NCBI GenBank assembly: GCA_963681505.1
Contig: OY811993.1
Span: 710,562 to 774,561 of the forward strand
From: Eunapius fragilis
Lineage: Eukaryota > Porifera > Demospongiae > Spongillida > Spongillidae
Length of the DNA: 64,000 bases
Direction of reading: 5' to 3'
Shown piece after piece: positions 11,441-23,540 of the stretch. The notes under the pieces were generated by a model that saw nothing but the letters and a program-made list of their open reading frames with translations, ran no database searches and was not told where the DNA came from. The stretch's first letter is position 1, and every line of letters begins with the position of its first letter. Both the position numbers and the translations under genes were made by a program.

Positions 11441-12083
11441 GTAGCTTTTTACTGGAAGGAAGCCTTGATAGTGGCAGTGAAACCCTATCTCAATAGATGT
11501 AAGGACTGGGCCACTGGAAAGTTTATATGCTGAGCTATTCACACACATAGCTTCATATAAACCCATGGCTTCTCCAAGGCTTCAGAGAGTGGGGGGGATC
11601 TCACCTAAATTTAAAAATTCTGAGGATGGTACACTGGTGTCTAGTACTTCTCACCACCACCCTCCCTCTTTGTGCAGGGGCAATGCCCCACCCCCTTTCC
11701 TCCCCCCTCATACAACATACCAGTTGAGTACATACAACACAGCACATACAGTGTATGGTGTGGCTATAAGTCCTGAAAATAGGAAGGACTTTTTAACATG
11801 TGGGTTTGAAGTTGAATGCTAGTTTATAGTCCTTTTATACATGTATACCACAAGCGAGGCCACAGCATGAAGCAGTACATGTACTATGTAAACTACCTTA
11901 GTCCAGTTAACCACAAATTTGACAGAGCTGATAATCCTAAAACTGTGCTTCTGGGTTTATACTTGAATGTGTTTTGGGCAATGCGTATTATTACATGATT
12001 TTTGAAATAGATGCTGACCTCATGAAGGCACTTGCCCAGGAGACTACTGCTGATATCAGATTTCCATCTTAATGTGCCCCTCC

Positions 12084-12087
<4 letters not shown>
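11441..12087. other. Non-coding interval with one possible terminal exon
   Basis: A short frame after TTTTTGAAATAG at about 12,010 reads DLMKALAQETTADIRFPS and then a stop. The peptide looks protein-like and has an AG in front, but there is no partner exon and no family match. The rest is uncharacterised. Confidence 0.25.

Positions 12088-12154
<67 letters not shown>
12088..12154. repeat. (GT)n microsatellite
   Basis: About 33 GT units, pure. Confidence 0.97.
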
Positions 12155-12155
<1 letters not shown>

Positions 12156-12374
12156 CAGAGCCATGCCTACCAACCCATATTGGAGTAAGGTCTAGAGAAG
12201 AGAACAGAGGCAGCCAGAGGTCACTAACATGTGCATGAATCAAACTTTTCATGTATGTGTGTTATGTATAGAATTTGTTTGGTAGTGTGAACATTTCAGT
12301 TCTCTCCACATAAACTGATTTCTGTTGCAATGGGCAAATGCCTCAGCACAGCAGGGGACTTTCATGATGATTCA

Positions 12375-12376
<2 letters not shown>

Positions 12377-12455
<79 letters not shown>
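12377..12455. repeat. (GT)n microsatellite
   Basis: About 39 GT units, pure. The opposite-phase (CA)n run at 12,579-12,620 lies only about 125 bp away, so the two can pair into a long stem. Confidence 0.97.
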
Positions 12456-12457
<2 letters not shown>

Positions 12458-12573
12458 GGCATGGCATGGGACATTGTCCTGGCTCTACATGTAGATGTGA
12501 CAGTTCAATTTGGGATCTGTTTACACAACATGACCGCTGCTGATGTGGTCAAGAAACCTTATGAGCATGCAAC

Positions 12574-12578
<5 letters not shown>

Positions 12579-12620
<42 letters not shown>
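12579..12620. repeat. (CA)n microsatellite
   Basis: About 21 CA units. It is complementary to the GT tract ending at 12,455, which gives a potential cruciform with a loop of about 125 bases. Confidence 0.97.
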
Positions 12621-12623
<3 letters not shown>

Positions 12624-13024
12624 CAGACCCTGAATATACATCACTACATGCATGAATTGCTACCAGGACTTCCACACAACAAGGGTTATGTTTTAAATTT
12701 ACAGGCCCTGCTATGAGGTTCTCAACGTGACGTCACAGTACTTAAAGCGTACAATAAAAAATAATAAAACGGTAGCCATACATATCTTGAAAGAGAACTA
12801 CGGCAATGCAAGGATTCCCAAGGCTGTAGGGGGTACCGCTTAAGTTTATCAGACTGCCTTGATAAACGAGTAATATATATGTCACGGCGGAAGTCCGAGT
12901 TTTATTATTTGTGCATCCACCACTTGTCTGGTGGGTGGGGCGCTTGAGTATAGGAATTTATTAACGAAGCGCAATTAAAATTGCATTAATTTGAAGTTAT
13001 TGAGCAGTAATTGCAATTACCAGC

Positions 13025-13056
13025 TAGTCTCGTCCCCAGACCCGGGAACGAGACTA
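13025..13056. mobile_element. 32-bp palindrome made of two abutting Mutator-like termini
   Basis: The first 19 bp, TAGTCTCGTCCCCAGACCC, equal the terminus of the element at 40,842-42,131. The remainder, ending in ACGAGACTA, is the opposite terminus. The palindrome extends outward on both sides through AATTACCA/TGGTAATT. No target-site duplication is evident. It is either a nearly empty element or a rearrangement product. Confidence 0.55.
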
Positions 13057-14405
13057 CGATGGTAATTACGTTTTTTGTCTTGATTTTTGTATATAATTGC
13101 TTTATTGGAACGCAATGAAAACTACCATTCAAATTCAGACCAATTTTTAGTATTTTCTAAGGTCATTTAGAATTCAATTTGAAATAAAATGCAAGATGAC
13201 CGCTAATGTATGGCGATTTCTCGATATGTGTTCTGTTGAATACTTTCACGCTCAACAATCCTGAATAATGTTGCAGTCTCCTTAAAAATACACAACAAGC
13301 CCTGCACTCGTGAACCAAGGACACAGGTCGTTGTATATTGTAGCCAGAAGTGCAGAAGATAGTGGTAGATAGGTCCAAGAGAGGACAGTCATACTCATTC
13401 ATCACTGGCTGCCCACCAGATGTGAGCTCATGAAAGCCTTGCACCAGGCAGTGCACACTGCCATTGCGAAGTTTAAATGTTGCTAGCAAGTTCCATACTT
13501 CATCTATACAAAGGACATTCTCATCATATCTAGCACTTGTGTAAAATTATACTGCACTGTGCTGTGACATGTTCAACATAGTCTCCAGAATTGACTAGAA
13601 CAAGTTGTTCAAAATTTGCCAAAGTATCTGATTCGTTTGTTGCAATGAACTCTCACGCTATCTCTTCCACATTTGGGGTTTCTGTCAGCTCATTGTGAAC
13701 ATGCAACAAGAAACATTGGTTCAATCTTTTCTCACTCATGCTCGATCTAAGATAAGTAAAACATCGTCTTAGTGCTGAAAAACTTCTTTCTGAGGTGCTC
13801 GATGTTATTGGGAATGTGAGGTACAGTCGAAGTAGCATATGCACCTCAGATAAAAGATCCTTGTTCACACGCTGTGCCATGGCATCACAAATGGTTTTAA
13901 TGCTGGTAACTTTCTTAACTTCGGGTAGTTCCACACGAATTACATCCACTAGAATTCTCAAGCTTATCCATACATACGTCCGGGCTAATAATGGCTTATC
14001 TGAAAGTTCCTGCACGCAACTATCTCTATTGGCAGACTTCATTAACAGTGACTCCAAGGTAGTGATTAGTTTAACATCGCGTTGAAAATATCGATTGTTT
14101 AATTTTTGAACTAAAAGGTCACAGGACTCAAAATTGGTAAAAGCATTGAGGATCACTAAAGGTATATTGGGGAGATCCATCGTCATATCAAAGCGGAGCC
14201 CTTCTGTACTGGGGCAGCATGGATTCTCCTGTTTGCAGATCTTGAGCATTTTTCACAACTGATTCATAGAATTTATTGAAAGCATCATCTTGCCTTTGTC
14301 ATTGATATAATGACCTTGTGACGTTCACATGATTTGGCAATAAGCGCTGCCCTGAACACCCATCCGAGGCTTCTCCGTGCATGCAAAATGGTGCGAAGCG
14401 AAAGT

Positions 14406-14741
14406 TTATGACCTTTGAAAACTTGGACTATTATAACTCAAATAATACGCACCTTTCTGTGCCAGAAGCGCGCGAAGCTGAGCAGCGATCGTTTCATCGT
14501 CAAGCTGCATGTGTGCCTCCACGATCCTCTTCACCTCATCAGTAATCTTTGAAGGTCTACCAGATCCACGGCGGTGCGCCAAAGTTCCACATTTTTCAAA
14601 CCTTTTTAGGAATCGATAAATACCTACATGGCTAACGATCAACCCTTCCCCCAACAAAAGATTCCTAATGTTTCTACTCTTACTCCCCTGTTGATGATAG
14701 AATAAAATCCTTTGCTTCACGTAGTCCGTAAACACCATCGC
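14406..14741 (-). pseudogene. Tc1/mariner-type transposase, N-terminal HTH fragment, inside the hAT element
   Basis: The minus-strand frame carries a paired-type helix-turn-helix: FTDYVKQRILFYHQQG, then a second helix pair ending YRFLKRFEKCGT, then RRGSGRPSKIT and DETIAAQLR. The GRPS linker between two HTH halves is typical of Tc1-like transposases that bind their own ends. The DDE catalytic part is missing. The fragment sits between hAT segments that are contiguous in the family, so it inserted after the hAT element did. No intact TA-flanked termini were found. Confidence 0.7.
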
Positions 14742-15775
14742 TACAATCCAAACAGTGGCAGTGTTGTCTGGCGCATTGCATGTGGCGGATATGTACCCAT
14801 GCTTTAGCAGCTGCCCAACCTGACAACTTGTTCTCAATATGATTTCGTGTTACGCATTGCCATAAGGTAGCGCATTTTTCTACTGATCTACCGCAACTTT
14901 CTACCTACGTAATTTATTGCCTTAATAAGGTATTGCGTTGCGAAGGTAGAATAGTACGTAGCATTAACTTTTATTGACCGATACAGTATTCTCCGCAGCT
15001 CCAAAGAGGAGATGGCCATGTAATAGACCAAACAACATTTTCAAGTGCTATTACAATTCCACCTGCCTTCAGCCTGTACTCGTCCTTTGTGATAGAATGT
15101 ACTTCATCTAGTGTTCCAATTATGATGGTGTACTGCTTGATGACTGCATCAATAGCCTCCACCCTTACAGTCCATCGTGTTGGACACAAAGGTTTTAAAC
15201 CACTTCTATTACAGGACATACGGTTCTTAAAAATGCATTATTTAGAGAATTTAATTGTCACAGAAAAAAGTACAACAAGTGTAACTTTTTTTGAATGATT
15301 TTTGAAGCATGACGTGTGTGCACATACATTCTATGGCAGTGTTTATGCTCTAATTGGTTTAGCCATTTTTACCAAAAATACACTGTACGTTTTCAAAATT
15401 TTGTCCATTCACCTGGCTATTCCCGCAACATGCGTCTGACAAATACCTATCGTTCATAATCTTGTGGAGCTAGCAATTTCCACATCTACTACAATCTACT
15501 TTTTATATGCTTAGTGCAAAAGACCTGTCTTACTGCCCCCTTCTTTTAACATGTTGCTATGATCTTCCCCACATTACTTTTTAGTACTATAAGTTGCTTT
15601 GCGATTTACTGCAAATACATCTTTTAGCAATGCAGTATTGATTGTATTTGACAATCTTTGAAGAATTGCAAGAAAGTAAAAATATATTCTGAATTAATAA
15701 CCATTTCTACAGTACAATGTGATTTTCCTTTGTTCTTAGATCATATGAGTTTGCTAAAAATTAATTTTAACTTGT

Positions 15776-15811
15776 GTCCTATGCGTAGGACGATAATCCT
15801 ACGCATAGGAC
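15776..15811. repeat. 36-bp inverted repeat of a palindromic 16-mer
   Basis: GTCCTATGCGTAGGAC is followed by GATAAT and then CCTACGCATAGGAC. Each arm is itself close to self-complementary (GTCCTA.GC.TAGGAC). It lies at the edge of the non-hAT insert in the hAT element, so it may mark that insert's end. Confidence 0.8.
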
Positions 15812-17407
15812 GACGGGAGATTAAAGGTTAACGATGTCACAAACGGTGTCCAGGGCATCTCTGAGCAAAGGAATCTGTCTTCCTGCACCTTGAAGACATA
15901 AGTTTAAGGAATGAGCAAAATAGTGCACAGGAAAGGCTTGAGGAACGTCTTGCCTAATCCTCGTAGCAACTCCACTTCTGATCCCTTGCATCACAGAAGC
16001 TCCATTGTAAGCTTGCCCCCTACACAACTTCAATGATCAATCGCAATGCAAGAGTAGATCTTTCAGTACCGAATGAACTGTTTCTGAAAGCGTGTTTGGC
16101 AAGGAACAAAGTCCCGTAGGATCCTCATGAACAACGTAGTCATCATCTACATAGCGTAAAGACAAATTCAACTGCTCTCTATTATTGACATCTGTAGCTT
16201 CATCTGCAATCAACGAAAACCATCCTGGATTTTCTTGACACTTGATCTGAGACTATACCTTTTGCAAAACGCAGTGACCCATGATTGTTATTAACTCATT
16301 AACGATATCATGAGACATATACCTACCTTCATCGTTTCAGTGTGGTGTTGCCTTCAGCCCATGTGTTTAGCAATTGAGGCAAATCCTCGCAATGTCCTCT
16401 CAAAGTAATGCCTTGGCGAAGTAGGAATTTCATTGCAGATAATTGCTTCAAATACTTGATCTTCGATCTGCCAAAATCTTGCCAGCTTCTCAGCTAATTC
16501 GCTGAGTTATTGTGGGTCTGTTTACAGAACTCTATATCATCGTAGCTTCCATGTGGCATGCTGAAGCATCATGAATACTAAATTTCTCAAGGGCTTTCTT
16601 CAAATTGTCGAACCCCCTATCAGTAAATGCTACATCAACATCGCTTAGGTTGCTTTGAAAGAACTTTTTTTGTTTCTTAGCATATCGACAATACAAACAA
16701 AAGACCTTCATATCCTTCAAACACAATTTAATCCATGGGTATTTGTTATACCAAGATGGTGAGAAGTGCCTTCCCTTTTTGGAAATCTGCAACAAGACTT
16801 CTTTTTGCTCAGGCTGATAGGCCTCCATCTCATTTATGCAGCATACTGCAAGCACTTTGATGCAAATGAAACAACAGAATCGTCTAGCTCATTTGCTAAT
16901 ATTGCATCGTTGCTTGATGTGGTTAGCTGAGACTGTGTGCGCGGTTGTGGTAAAGCCACATGTACAACCACATCACCTGCTGTAATCTCGTGAATCACGA
17001 TCGGCAGATCAGGCATTGCTGCTGGCGGCACAGCTTGTGGCACTGCTGGTGGCACGGCTCGTGGCACGGCTGGTAGTACTGCTGCTACAGCATTTGTTTT
17101 TTATTTGTTGCTGACCCCCCCGCGCCCATGCTTCTCCAAGCAATTCTTGTCTTTCCCACAACACCAAAATTAATGATTGTGGTTATGAACAATATATGAA
17201 TAAATTCTTGTAAATGTAATTGGACAAGTACATAATTAATGTATAATGGGAGTGAACACATATTGAACCAAGCGCGTGCAGTACGCTGCAAGCGCTAGGG
17301 TTTATTTTTAATTAAAGAGCATTACAATGTTGGGGGACTCTGCCCCCCCAACATTATTTTTGAGGGACCCAACTACCCTCCTGGCCCCCCTCCTTCCGCC
17401 GCCCCTG

Positions 17408-18771
17408 AACTGTCAGCGATGGAAGAAGAGGATGTATTTCGTCACCCTCCCGCAGAATTCATCGCGCATAACTCCCAGTTATGTGCCAATTCAAGATGGC
17501 ACTGACGATGGCGGTGTAGAACAGTAGAAGCTTAACTATGCAAGTCTGAGTTTTGGACAGTTAGATAGATCTTACGTACGTAGTCATTTCATACCTATAT
17601 CTTCTCTCACATTACAATCAAGAGTTACATCAAACGCTAATCTAAAATTTCTCAGTACTGGACCCATATATATGTATTGAATTTGAAGGTCTTATGTCAA
17701 AAAGTCTTGTACGTATTGTTGCCTTTATGTACCAGAATGTAGCGTCATTCTGGTAGCGGCTGTCAACATATTCTGGGCCAGATTGTGGCTTGCTATCATA
17801 CCATGATCCAAATATGATTGACATACTTGTCTCAGAATGTTGCACATATCATATTTGGTGCAGTTTGTAACAATTTGACTGTGTAATACCTGTACATGCA
17901 GCAATCCAACTATTGTTTTAGTTACTTCAGATGAAGACATGCCTGGGCATCCAATGTAAATGTTACCACAGGCCCCGACCAACCATATTCTGTACAGATA
18001 GGGCTAGTAATGATAATCACAATATCTGCGGCTGCATCAATTACTAGCTATGTCATGCATACGTATGCATTCTGTAGTTGGTACATGTAATGTGACAGTA
18101 CTAATTTTTCCAAGGAACAACAGACTCAGCAACTATGCCCATGCTGGAGCACTATGACGACGGGTTTTATTAGCCAATTGCAATTTCAACTGTTTGTGAG
18201 GACTTCCGCGAGTGTGTTGTTTACTATTACAGCAATCATGGCACACACCTGAATTACATGTTTTACATGCTCTGCGTCTATGCTCGGCTATGCATCCCGG
18301 TGCCATCCTCGTAAAATGCAAAACAATTTCGAGGCAGCTGTTTGTAAGATAATTTTATTCATCAATATTATTCTCTTCGTGAGTAAAACACACTGCACCT
18401 CAAAAGGCTGCTGCATTGTCTTTATATATAGCTATTGTGTGTAGCCTTTTCTTATGCCAGAGATGCTAATGGCACACTTTATAAGCCAAGGGGAGAAAGT
18501 GCACCTTGAAACCGCGAAAACGCTAATGAGGTTGGTTTGAGACGTCAGTGTACGACAACGGTATGAACTTTCAGCCCCAACTCTACAGTACAGTTGCATA
18601 TAAGAAGGTCTGTTAGGCAATGTAATTAGCTTGGGAATCAAACGTAAGGAGGGAATTATGAATGTTTTATATTTCCCCGCATCTTACGTAAACCCCGTGT
18701 TAAAAGCAGTTTGCTCAAGATGAAATGTAAACACTGAAGAGCTAGATCACCTTTGCAAAGAAACATCGCTT
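17408..18771. other. Non-coding interval with a MITE-end relic
   Basis: At about 18,640-18,703 the sequence GGAGGGAATTATGAA, then TTTCCCCGC.TCTTACGTAAACC.CGTGTTAA, resembles the right end of the MITE at 30,525-31,067. No matching left end was found. Minus-strand frames at 17,642-17,982 and a Cys-rich one at 18,133-18,321 were not assigned to any family. Confidence 0.45.
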
Positions 18772-19030
18772 TTGATTGTAACGCATTGGCCCACCTTCAG
18801 GTTTACTCCTTCCATGCATCAAATCCTGGCTCACTCAGCTGCATTGATTGATGCCAATGACACAGCAGGTCTTGGTGTATTTTCTGAAGAGCCTCTAGAG
18901 CACAATATACTAAAGTACAGAGAGAGCTTGGCAAGAGAAACGTCTCAGAGTGCCAATCTGTTTTGACAAGGTTGTGGATTAAATCAGATCCTATTATGAG
19001 GTATCACCGTCAGTTGTTAACTGTTCATTA
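18772..19030 (+). pseudogene. Fragment of a transposon-associated protein family
   Basis: The frame reads RFTPSMHQILAHSAALI, then GLGVFSEEPLEHN and YRESLARETSQ. After one frameshift near 18,960 it continues as RLWIKSDPI. The pattern 'P.MH..L.H...LI...GLG.SEE.LE..N...RYR..LARK.S...N......SDP' recurs in uncharacterised, probably transposon-derived proteins of arthropods and cnidarians. I do not know its name. About 80 residues remain. Confidence 0.45.
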
Positions 19031-20188
19031 TGTGGTAAAGAACATAATGTTCGTTCCAGTCCAAGATAGCACGTTATACATAGTAGTTGCCTTTCATTTG
19101 AGGATCACCTTTTAGCATCTATCTTTCTAAACTGATAGCAATATAGTTATGATGCATGAACAGTTCTGTATACTTAATGATTTCAGTTTGATCAAAAAAG
19201 TACTACCTGATAAGGTTATAAAATCTTGAATTTGTGGGTTTGATTATTTAATGAAGTTTAATAAACTGCTATTATGCCACATGACACCAATACAAATCTA
19301 TCCTAATTCAAAAATGTCATCATGACCCCTACTTTTAAACCACTGTGTGTGTGGGGGGGTGGAGGATTAGACATTGTAGTCAATAATCAATAATCGAATG
19401 TAGGGGTGTTCTTAACATGTACAGGACTGCTGTAGTGGTCAAACCAATATGTAATTTTGTATGATTGTGAAAAATCAGGCAATTTTTTAAATCCTTTTGG
19501 ATATCCCTTCAGGCTTAAAATGACCTACAGTATGACTACAATCCACACAGCCACACTGTAAACATAAGTATAGATACGTGTACGCGATTGTTCTAAATTA
19601 TGACGGGTGTAATATTCTTTAATGCATATGGCCAGCAAAGTAAAGTTTCATTGACTGATGGTTTACTGACTTATATCATGTAGAAGAAATGATACAGTAT
19701 ACAGAAAGAAATGTAAGTTTTTTCATGGTCAGATGGGAATGGTGTGTGGGTTGTATATACCAAGGATCACTGCACCTTGTGATGTTATAATCACACATGC
19801 CCTGCCTGTGTATACAGAAGTATTTTAGTTCATTCAATATGGTGATGTGAATCAGTGTGCATTGGTTTCATACTCAGACGTACAAATGTTTTATTTACCC
19901 TGAACTCTGTCGCTACCAGTCAGATGCAGGCAGTCATGTGACACTCCCACAGTTGTCAGATATTGTGCATAAATGGAATTATATTCCAAGCACTATTAAC
20001 GCTTCACTGGTTCTGTACGGTATGCATTCTGGTGCCGCTATTGAAAACTGTAAAGCTTAGTACACAGTGCTTTGCAATCCTCATAAATAGCTGATAGATT
20101 TCTTCATATTGTGGATTTGCAGCATGTCTTATATTTTTTAATAATGAAGCTGTTTAACGTTTACTTCTTCAATGGTGTCGCAGACTAG
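19031..20188. other. Non-coding interval, nothing recognised
   Basis: AT-rich DNA without convincing exons or repeats. A short frame at 19,857-20,060 was not identified. Confidence 0.45.
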
Positions 20189-20489
20189 CCCCAATGCCTG
20201 TAAAATTGGTACGATTTTTTCTAATGATAACAAGTCATTTTTAAAATACTTAATCATCATATATCGAAAAGAGCATACATTTGCATTAAATTGGCCTTAA
20301 AATCACAAAAGGTCATTGCACCGGTAATGTAACCATAATTTTACCATTTGTAATGAATGGAATTGTACGACATTTCGTACGATTCAACTTGTTGCGATTG
20401 ATGCACAAATGGAGGTTATTCACACTGAGGCATATCAATAATCTATATGATATGTCGTAGACATTATTATTGTCTTCCTCTAACACTCT

Positions 20490-20699
20490 TTACTCTGGCA
20501 CCATTTCATGATTGGCTTTACGTTTCCTTTTCCTGGACTGTGCTGATACTATTGCATTTTCTCTGTTAGCACATTTCTGGAGCTCAGAGGTCATTCTTCG
20601 TGTGAAATCCTTTACTATTTTAACAGAATCATGACACTTTTGAAAGCAAGTCTTTAAATTCTTTTGTCCTGTTGGACTCATTGTTTTGGCATGACACAT
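20490..20699 (-). CDS. Small basic, coiled-coil-like frame near the E1 end
   Basis: A 69-codon frame containing TRRMTSELQKCANRENAI and ending in an Arg/Lys-rich stretch, SRKRKRKANHEMVPE. It could be a C-terminal nuclear-localisation-type tail of the E1 transposase or a separate small protein. No family was recognised. Copy 2 does not reach this part, so conservation cannot be tested in this window. Confidence 0.25.
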   Translation of the reverse strand: MCHAKTMSPTGQKNLKTCFQKCHDSVKIVKDFTRRMTSELQKCANRENAIVSAQSRKRKRKANHEMVPE

Positions 20700-21099
20700 T
20701 GGGAAGATAACCTGTAGTTAGAATACGTATAAAATAAATTATACTTTATGAGCAGTGATATGAATTTTATAATTACCTTTGGAGCTTTGCACACAGTAGT
20801 TTGTTATGGCATGGATGTAATAAATACGTCTTAATGTTTCTTAGTCACTATTGTAATGCAATCCATTGCTTCGACGTAGAACACCATGATCAGAGTTCAA
20901 ATATCTCAGCCTTTTCTAATCTTTATTTGTGTCTTTCAACCTACACCTACTCAATATCAGCAGGATTAACATTGACCTTCACAGGCTATGGAGGATAAGC
21001 AATTTGCAACTTGTATTTCAACGCACATCTCAAGATAGATTGGTGTAAGGATCCTATCTTGTTTACTGCATTATGGATCTGTACAAGAGACATATATGT

Positions 21100-21440
21100 G
21101 TCATTTTTTTTCTCTATGTGACCTAGTTCGAAGAAGTACATGCACATTCCAAAGCATAGTCATAATCAATCTAATCCAGATAAATGCATATGGGTGCAGG
21201 CTCTTGAACATGGGCTTAACATCCTTTAGACATCTTGAAAATACATCAGTCATGCCCTTCAAGCAATTCCACATTATTATTACAGAGGGGGCAATGCGGA
21301 TAGCAGAGGTATAGGGTCTACCTCGTGCAATGATTGCTTCACAAAGTCCCTTGCATATATAAAAATTGCTAGCAAGAGTATCCGTATCGACGCAGCCACC
21401 ATAGCCACCTTCAGGTAATTTAGGAAGTGGAATGCTGTCC
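21100..21440 (-). pseudogene. E1 transposase, C-terminal segment
   Basis: The minus strand reads KLPEGGYGGCVDTDTL, then ICKGLCEAIIARGRPY, IAPSVIIMWNCLKG, TDVFSRCLKDVKP and IRLIMTMLWNVH. The pattern 'P...I..WN..KG..D..SR.LK' then 'W.RL..T.L.N.H' matches the C-terminal half of a large transposase family I know from oomycete and cnidarian genomes, whose database name I cannot give. The frame is open to a stop just beyond RTRSHREKK. It follows the nuclease-like segment directly, as expected for one continuous protein. Confidence 0.55.
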
Positions 21441-21561
21441 TATAATCAATGGAAAAAGTTACCAATTTCATTAATATTGTAATAAACTTACATCTAAAAT
21501 TCACTTTACACACTTACAAATCAGTGTTTTCAGTGTATGTAACCATGCACTCATTACAACA

Positions 21562-21906
21562 TCAGAAATATGAACTAATGAATGTAAATAATTCCACTTT
21601 TACTTCCAACCACATACAAGACATCTGAGAGACCACAAGTGACAGCATTAGGCAATATTTGAAATCTATGAGGTCCAACAGTTGTCCTGCGGATGTCTGA
21701 ATCAAAGTAACATTCCATGAATGATCCGTATTTTGATGTGCAGTTACAGCTTCATTGATTGTAGTAATAGAGACTTTTGTTTTAAACTCAACCAAAACTA
21801 ATTTTGTTGATATGCATCCTGGTAACTTAACATCTATTACACCATCTGGTGAGCAATAAATGTCTTTTTCTTTCATCAGTAAACCATATGTCTTGGTTTC
21901 ATGCAT
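21562..21906 (-). pseudogene. E1 transposase, PD-(D/E)XK (YqaJ-like) nuclease segment
   Basis: Residues 16-22 onward read CSPDGVIDV, then after about nine residues LVLVEFKTKVS. The D-G ... E-x-K signature (PDGV...VEFKTK) is that of the PD-(D/E)XK fold, most like YqaJ-type exonucleases. The remainder contains QLLDLIDFKYCLML and VVSQM..MWLEV, plausible structural strands. On the minus strand this block lies between N1 and the C-terminal segment, in the order DDE, nuclease, C-terminal block. Upstream, about 21,910-22,050, the same strand gives VLCLQGMLVNGMQ, probably part of the same protein. It was split from the DDE part by N1. Confidence 0.6.
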
Positions 21907-23085
21907 TTCAACTCTTCAACATGTTTATATAGAAAAGCAGGCATACCAGCCAGTGTCTTGCATTCCATTCACTAACATGCCCTGCAAACAGAGAACGTCT
22001 GAATCCAGTTTCCTCTTCTTTCTTGTATATAACCATGACTGCAAGCACGCGTTCTACAGTGCTTCTCACAAAGAGGGGGAAATGAGAATTTCTAGTGTTT
22101 TAGCCATATCTCTGTAACCAAACACGATGTAGAAAAACCAATTACATTTTTGGAATCAGCATGTATTTTTGTATCATCCTGTGAATACATGTTATGTGTT
22201 TTGTTTCAGGACCACAACACGTAACATAGGGTTAAACAATAGTTTTTGTTTATAACTCTTGAATGCAATGGAGTTAAGGCCTCAGATTTACAAAACAACT
22301 GCACCATCATAGTATGCATGTCCATGAGCAGTTTGATCGTTGCATGCCGCTAGTTATGGAGATCGGTTCAAGATTGTAAAAAATTGAAGGTGGGTAGCGG
22401 TTAATAAAAAAAACTTTTGAGGTAAGGTATAATTTTTTGTTAATTACATTGCAAAGTTTCTGTAGTTAATATATGGAATATTGTACACTTATCCTTCATT
22501 GTGATTGTAAGTTGCAATTTGTCATAGTTAAAAAGGATAGAAATTCTGATAATTGATGACATACGTATCAAAGCATGTCATTATACTGATGATGCGTTGT
22601 TTTGATTTTGTCGGAAATGTGATGAGATACTTTAAAACTGTATTTCACAGAGTAAAGAAGGCCTGTTCTACATAGACAAAACTGTGTTCTCAACAGGCGA
22701 GGCAGCGTTGGCTGTATGGCATTTCATCAACTGAATCAAATTTTGCATCATTGTACTTAATATGAAACGTACACGTACACTTATTTAACAAACATCAAGC
22801 CCTAAGTACATGTAGAATCAAAAACTCTTCTATGTGATTAATGCATTTTAACTTGCTTATCCACATCTTTCGCAGTTTATCCATTTCTATATGCTTGTTC
22901 ATAGTCTCTACAATAAAATACTTCTGAATTGTTGTTGTAGAACACATACTCACTCTTTCAGGCACAAATTTTCGTAGCTTTGTGATCCTTCCGTGCGCAT
23001 AAGCTCAAGTATGTTTTTTGGCAAAACACCAAAATCTTTCTATCAGACTTAATTCACAATTGTATTTTGGTATATGTAGGCATAA

Positions 23086-23540
23086 TTAAGTGCCTCTCAT
23101 TTCAATGTATTTTTTTTTTTGAAGCTTCATACCTTTGGCTTGTACATCAAGGAGTGCCATTGTTTGAATTTCTCCAGCCCACTCGGTATCCCTCATTAAT
23201 GGTTGCTTCCCTCCAGGATAAACATTAAGTAGATTGTCTGCCATTTTCCTGTGAGATGTTGTATTGTCAAATAAAAACAGTGCACGTGCAAAAGAATATT
23301 TGCTTTCAAATGTATCGACTGTCCTTTCCACTTGTTTCATCAACTTGTCATTATCAAAGTACCCATCCTTTTGTATTTCAAGAGAAACACGAGCTGAATG
23401 TCTTTCAAGAGTTAGAAAACCATCCACTTCTTCAATGAAGTCTGATATCGTGATTGACTGGCCAAGTGATTTCTGTTTAATAACACTGTTGTGTTCATCA
23501 GCCCAAAAGTATGATTGTCACAGTTAGCATAAAATGTGCT
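23086..23540 (-). pseudogene. N1 transposase, DDE-type catalytic fragment
   Basis: The frame reads ISDFIEEVDGFLTLERHSAR, then DGYFDNDKLMKQVE, FARALFLFDNTTSHRKMADN, VYPGGKQPLMRDTEW and AKGMKLQ. 'SDF', 'EGY..ND.L..QV', 'FDN..SHRK.A', 'PGGKQP.MRDT.W' and 'GMK' occur in this order in a widespread DDE-superfamily protein family that ends with a HCELN..IERVW motif. The FDN aspartate would be a catalytic residue. In copy 2 a degenerate IPTYNCELSLM follows. A poly-T/A slip after GMKLQ and missing N-terminal DNA-binding parts show it is dead. Confidence 0.65.

Larger units (their letters stand above)
13653..17407 (-). mobile_element. hAT-superfamily DNA transposon, degraded and interrupted
   Basis: Minus-strand pieces appear in protein order: a Pro/Ala-rich start (17,067-16,834), a TTF-type zinc-finger region (WYNKYPW, then VFCLYCR, 16,800-16,532), RGQAYNGASVMQGIRSG with HSLNLCL (16,033-15,821), CPTRWTVR (15,219-14,971), and the C-terminal dimerisation block SSTSERSFSALRR (14,249-13,653). 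These match ZMYM1-like hAT transposases. The 5' terminus is probably 17,407, where the minus strand reads CAGGGGCGGCGG, the style of hAT ends. The 3' terminus was not found. A Tc1/mariner piece and about 550 bp of unrelated sequence (about 15,225-15,815) interrupt the gene, and there are several frame breaks, so it is inactive. Confidence 0.85.

Noticed and set aside
12455..12580. Peptide with CPGSTCRCDSSIWDLFTQHD between GT and CA tracts
   Set aside because: It looked like a Cys-rich exon, but the frame enters from a pure GT tract and has no acceptor or partner exon.
18133..18321. Cys/His-rich minus-strand frame (CKTCNSGVCHDCCNSKQ)
   Set aside because: Resembles a zinc finger superficially, but spacing fits no family I know and there is no flanking coding sequence.
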